From assembly GCA_958448685.1 (NCBI GenBank), contig CAUDEV010000026.1, forward strand, positions 1 through 14,925: 14,925 nt of DNA, written 5' to 3'. Under the pieces are notes generated by a model that saw only the letters and a program-made list of their open reading frames with translations, was not told the DNA's origin and ran no database searches. The DNA is from an uncultured Alphaproteobacteria bacterium. Its GTDB lineage: Bacteria; Pseudomonadota; Alphaproteobacteria; RUG11792. The translations under genes were made by a program, and so were the position numbers. Positions 14,800 through 14,925 of this stretch are shown piece by piece; position 1 is the stretch's first letter, and each line of letters starts with the position of its first letter.

Positions 14800-14848
14800 G
14801 GCGCGCAACGTGTGGTATCCTCTTATATTTTACCACACGTCGCGCGCC
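14800..14848. repeat. GC-rich 18-bp inverted repeat
   Basis: GGCGCGCAACGTGTGGTA (14800-14817) and TACCACACGTCGCGCGCC (14831-14848) pair at 17 of 18 positions around a 13-base A/T-rich loop. The exception is a G-U pair in minus-strand RNA. It is the most GC-rich stretch of the window. No T-run follows directly on either strand. It may be the end or core of a small mobile element or a structured transcript. Confidence 0.7.
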
Positions 14849-14892
14849 TGGACATACCTAACTCTCTCCCAATAAACCCTTCCACCTTAGGG

Positions 14893-14925
14893 ATGGATGT
14901 TAAATTAACCTTAAACCATATTGAA
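14893..14925 (+). CDS. possible start of a CDS running off the right edge
   Basis: An ATG at 14893-14895 opens eleven codons to the window end (MDVKLTLNHIE). An AGGG lies immediately before it, too close for a standard ribosome site. Too short to identify, and it may be chance. Confidence 0.2.
   Translation, partial: MDVKLTLNHIE

Noticed and set aside
14639..14836. 65-codon minus-strand ORF at the right end.
   Set aside because: It runs straight through the long palindrome and half of the GC-rich repeat, so the open frame is explained by the repeat.
13994..14925. CRISPR array or tandem repeats in the gene-free right end.
   Set aside because: The repeats are single inverted pairs with unrelated sequences; there are no regularly spaced direct repeats.

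Overview
The window is AT-rich (roughly 30% GC in the genes) with very tight gene spacing, few Shine-Dalgarno sequences and an alphaproteobacterial gene set. That set is yfgM-like/bamB/der/rsmD, an alphaproteobacterial-type MotB/OmpA cell-envelope protein and gmk. It also holds a type VI secretion spike (VgrG), two exported proteins of unclear role and palindromic elements in the non-coding DNA. Together these suggest a host-associated, genome-reduced alphaproteobacterium of the Holosporales/Rickettsiales kind. That placement is inference; there is no rRNA in the window.

Left part (1-3091, + strand). The first 250 bases hold no intact gene, but two overlapping open frames at the left edge look like a frameshifted gene tail. 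Two exported proteins follow. The first has no recognisable family. The second carries a family-2-type (GT-A) glycosyltransferase core behind a signal peptide, and its reading frame continues for 34 more residues if a seven-A tract is shifted by -1.

Middle (3083-8777). A UbiA-superfamily (MenA-like) prenyltransferase and a complete VgrG form a minus-strand pair. Divergent from them, an OmpA/MotB-like peptidoglycan-binding protein overlaps guanylate kinase (gmk) by four bases. A small unrecognised ORF follows.

Right-centre (8019-13979, all minus). Upstream lies an operon yfgM-like, bamB, der, rsmD, with a 2-base gap or overlaps throughout. It combines outer-membrane protein assembly (BamB), a membrane-anchored TPR protein, ribosome assembly (Der) and 16S rRNA methylation (RsmD). 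After a likely rsmD terminator comes a second unit: a short structured leader with a possible 35-residue ORF, a GT4 glycosyltransferase and a GrpB-family protein with a shortened GNAT-like tail. The ORF, GT4 and GrpB are linked by stop/start overlaps.

Right end (13980-14925). No gene is recognisable in about 900 bases. The stretch is visibly GC-richer than the coding DNA and holds several inverted repeats: a 22-bp-stem hairpin, smaller hairpins, a ~130-bp nested palindrome resembling Rickettsia-type palindromic elements, and a GC-rich 18-bp hairpin. A possible CDS start lies at the extreme right edge.
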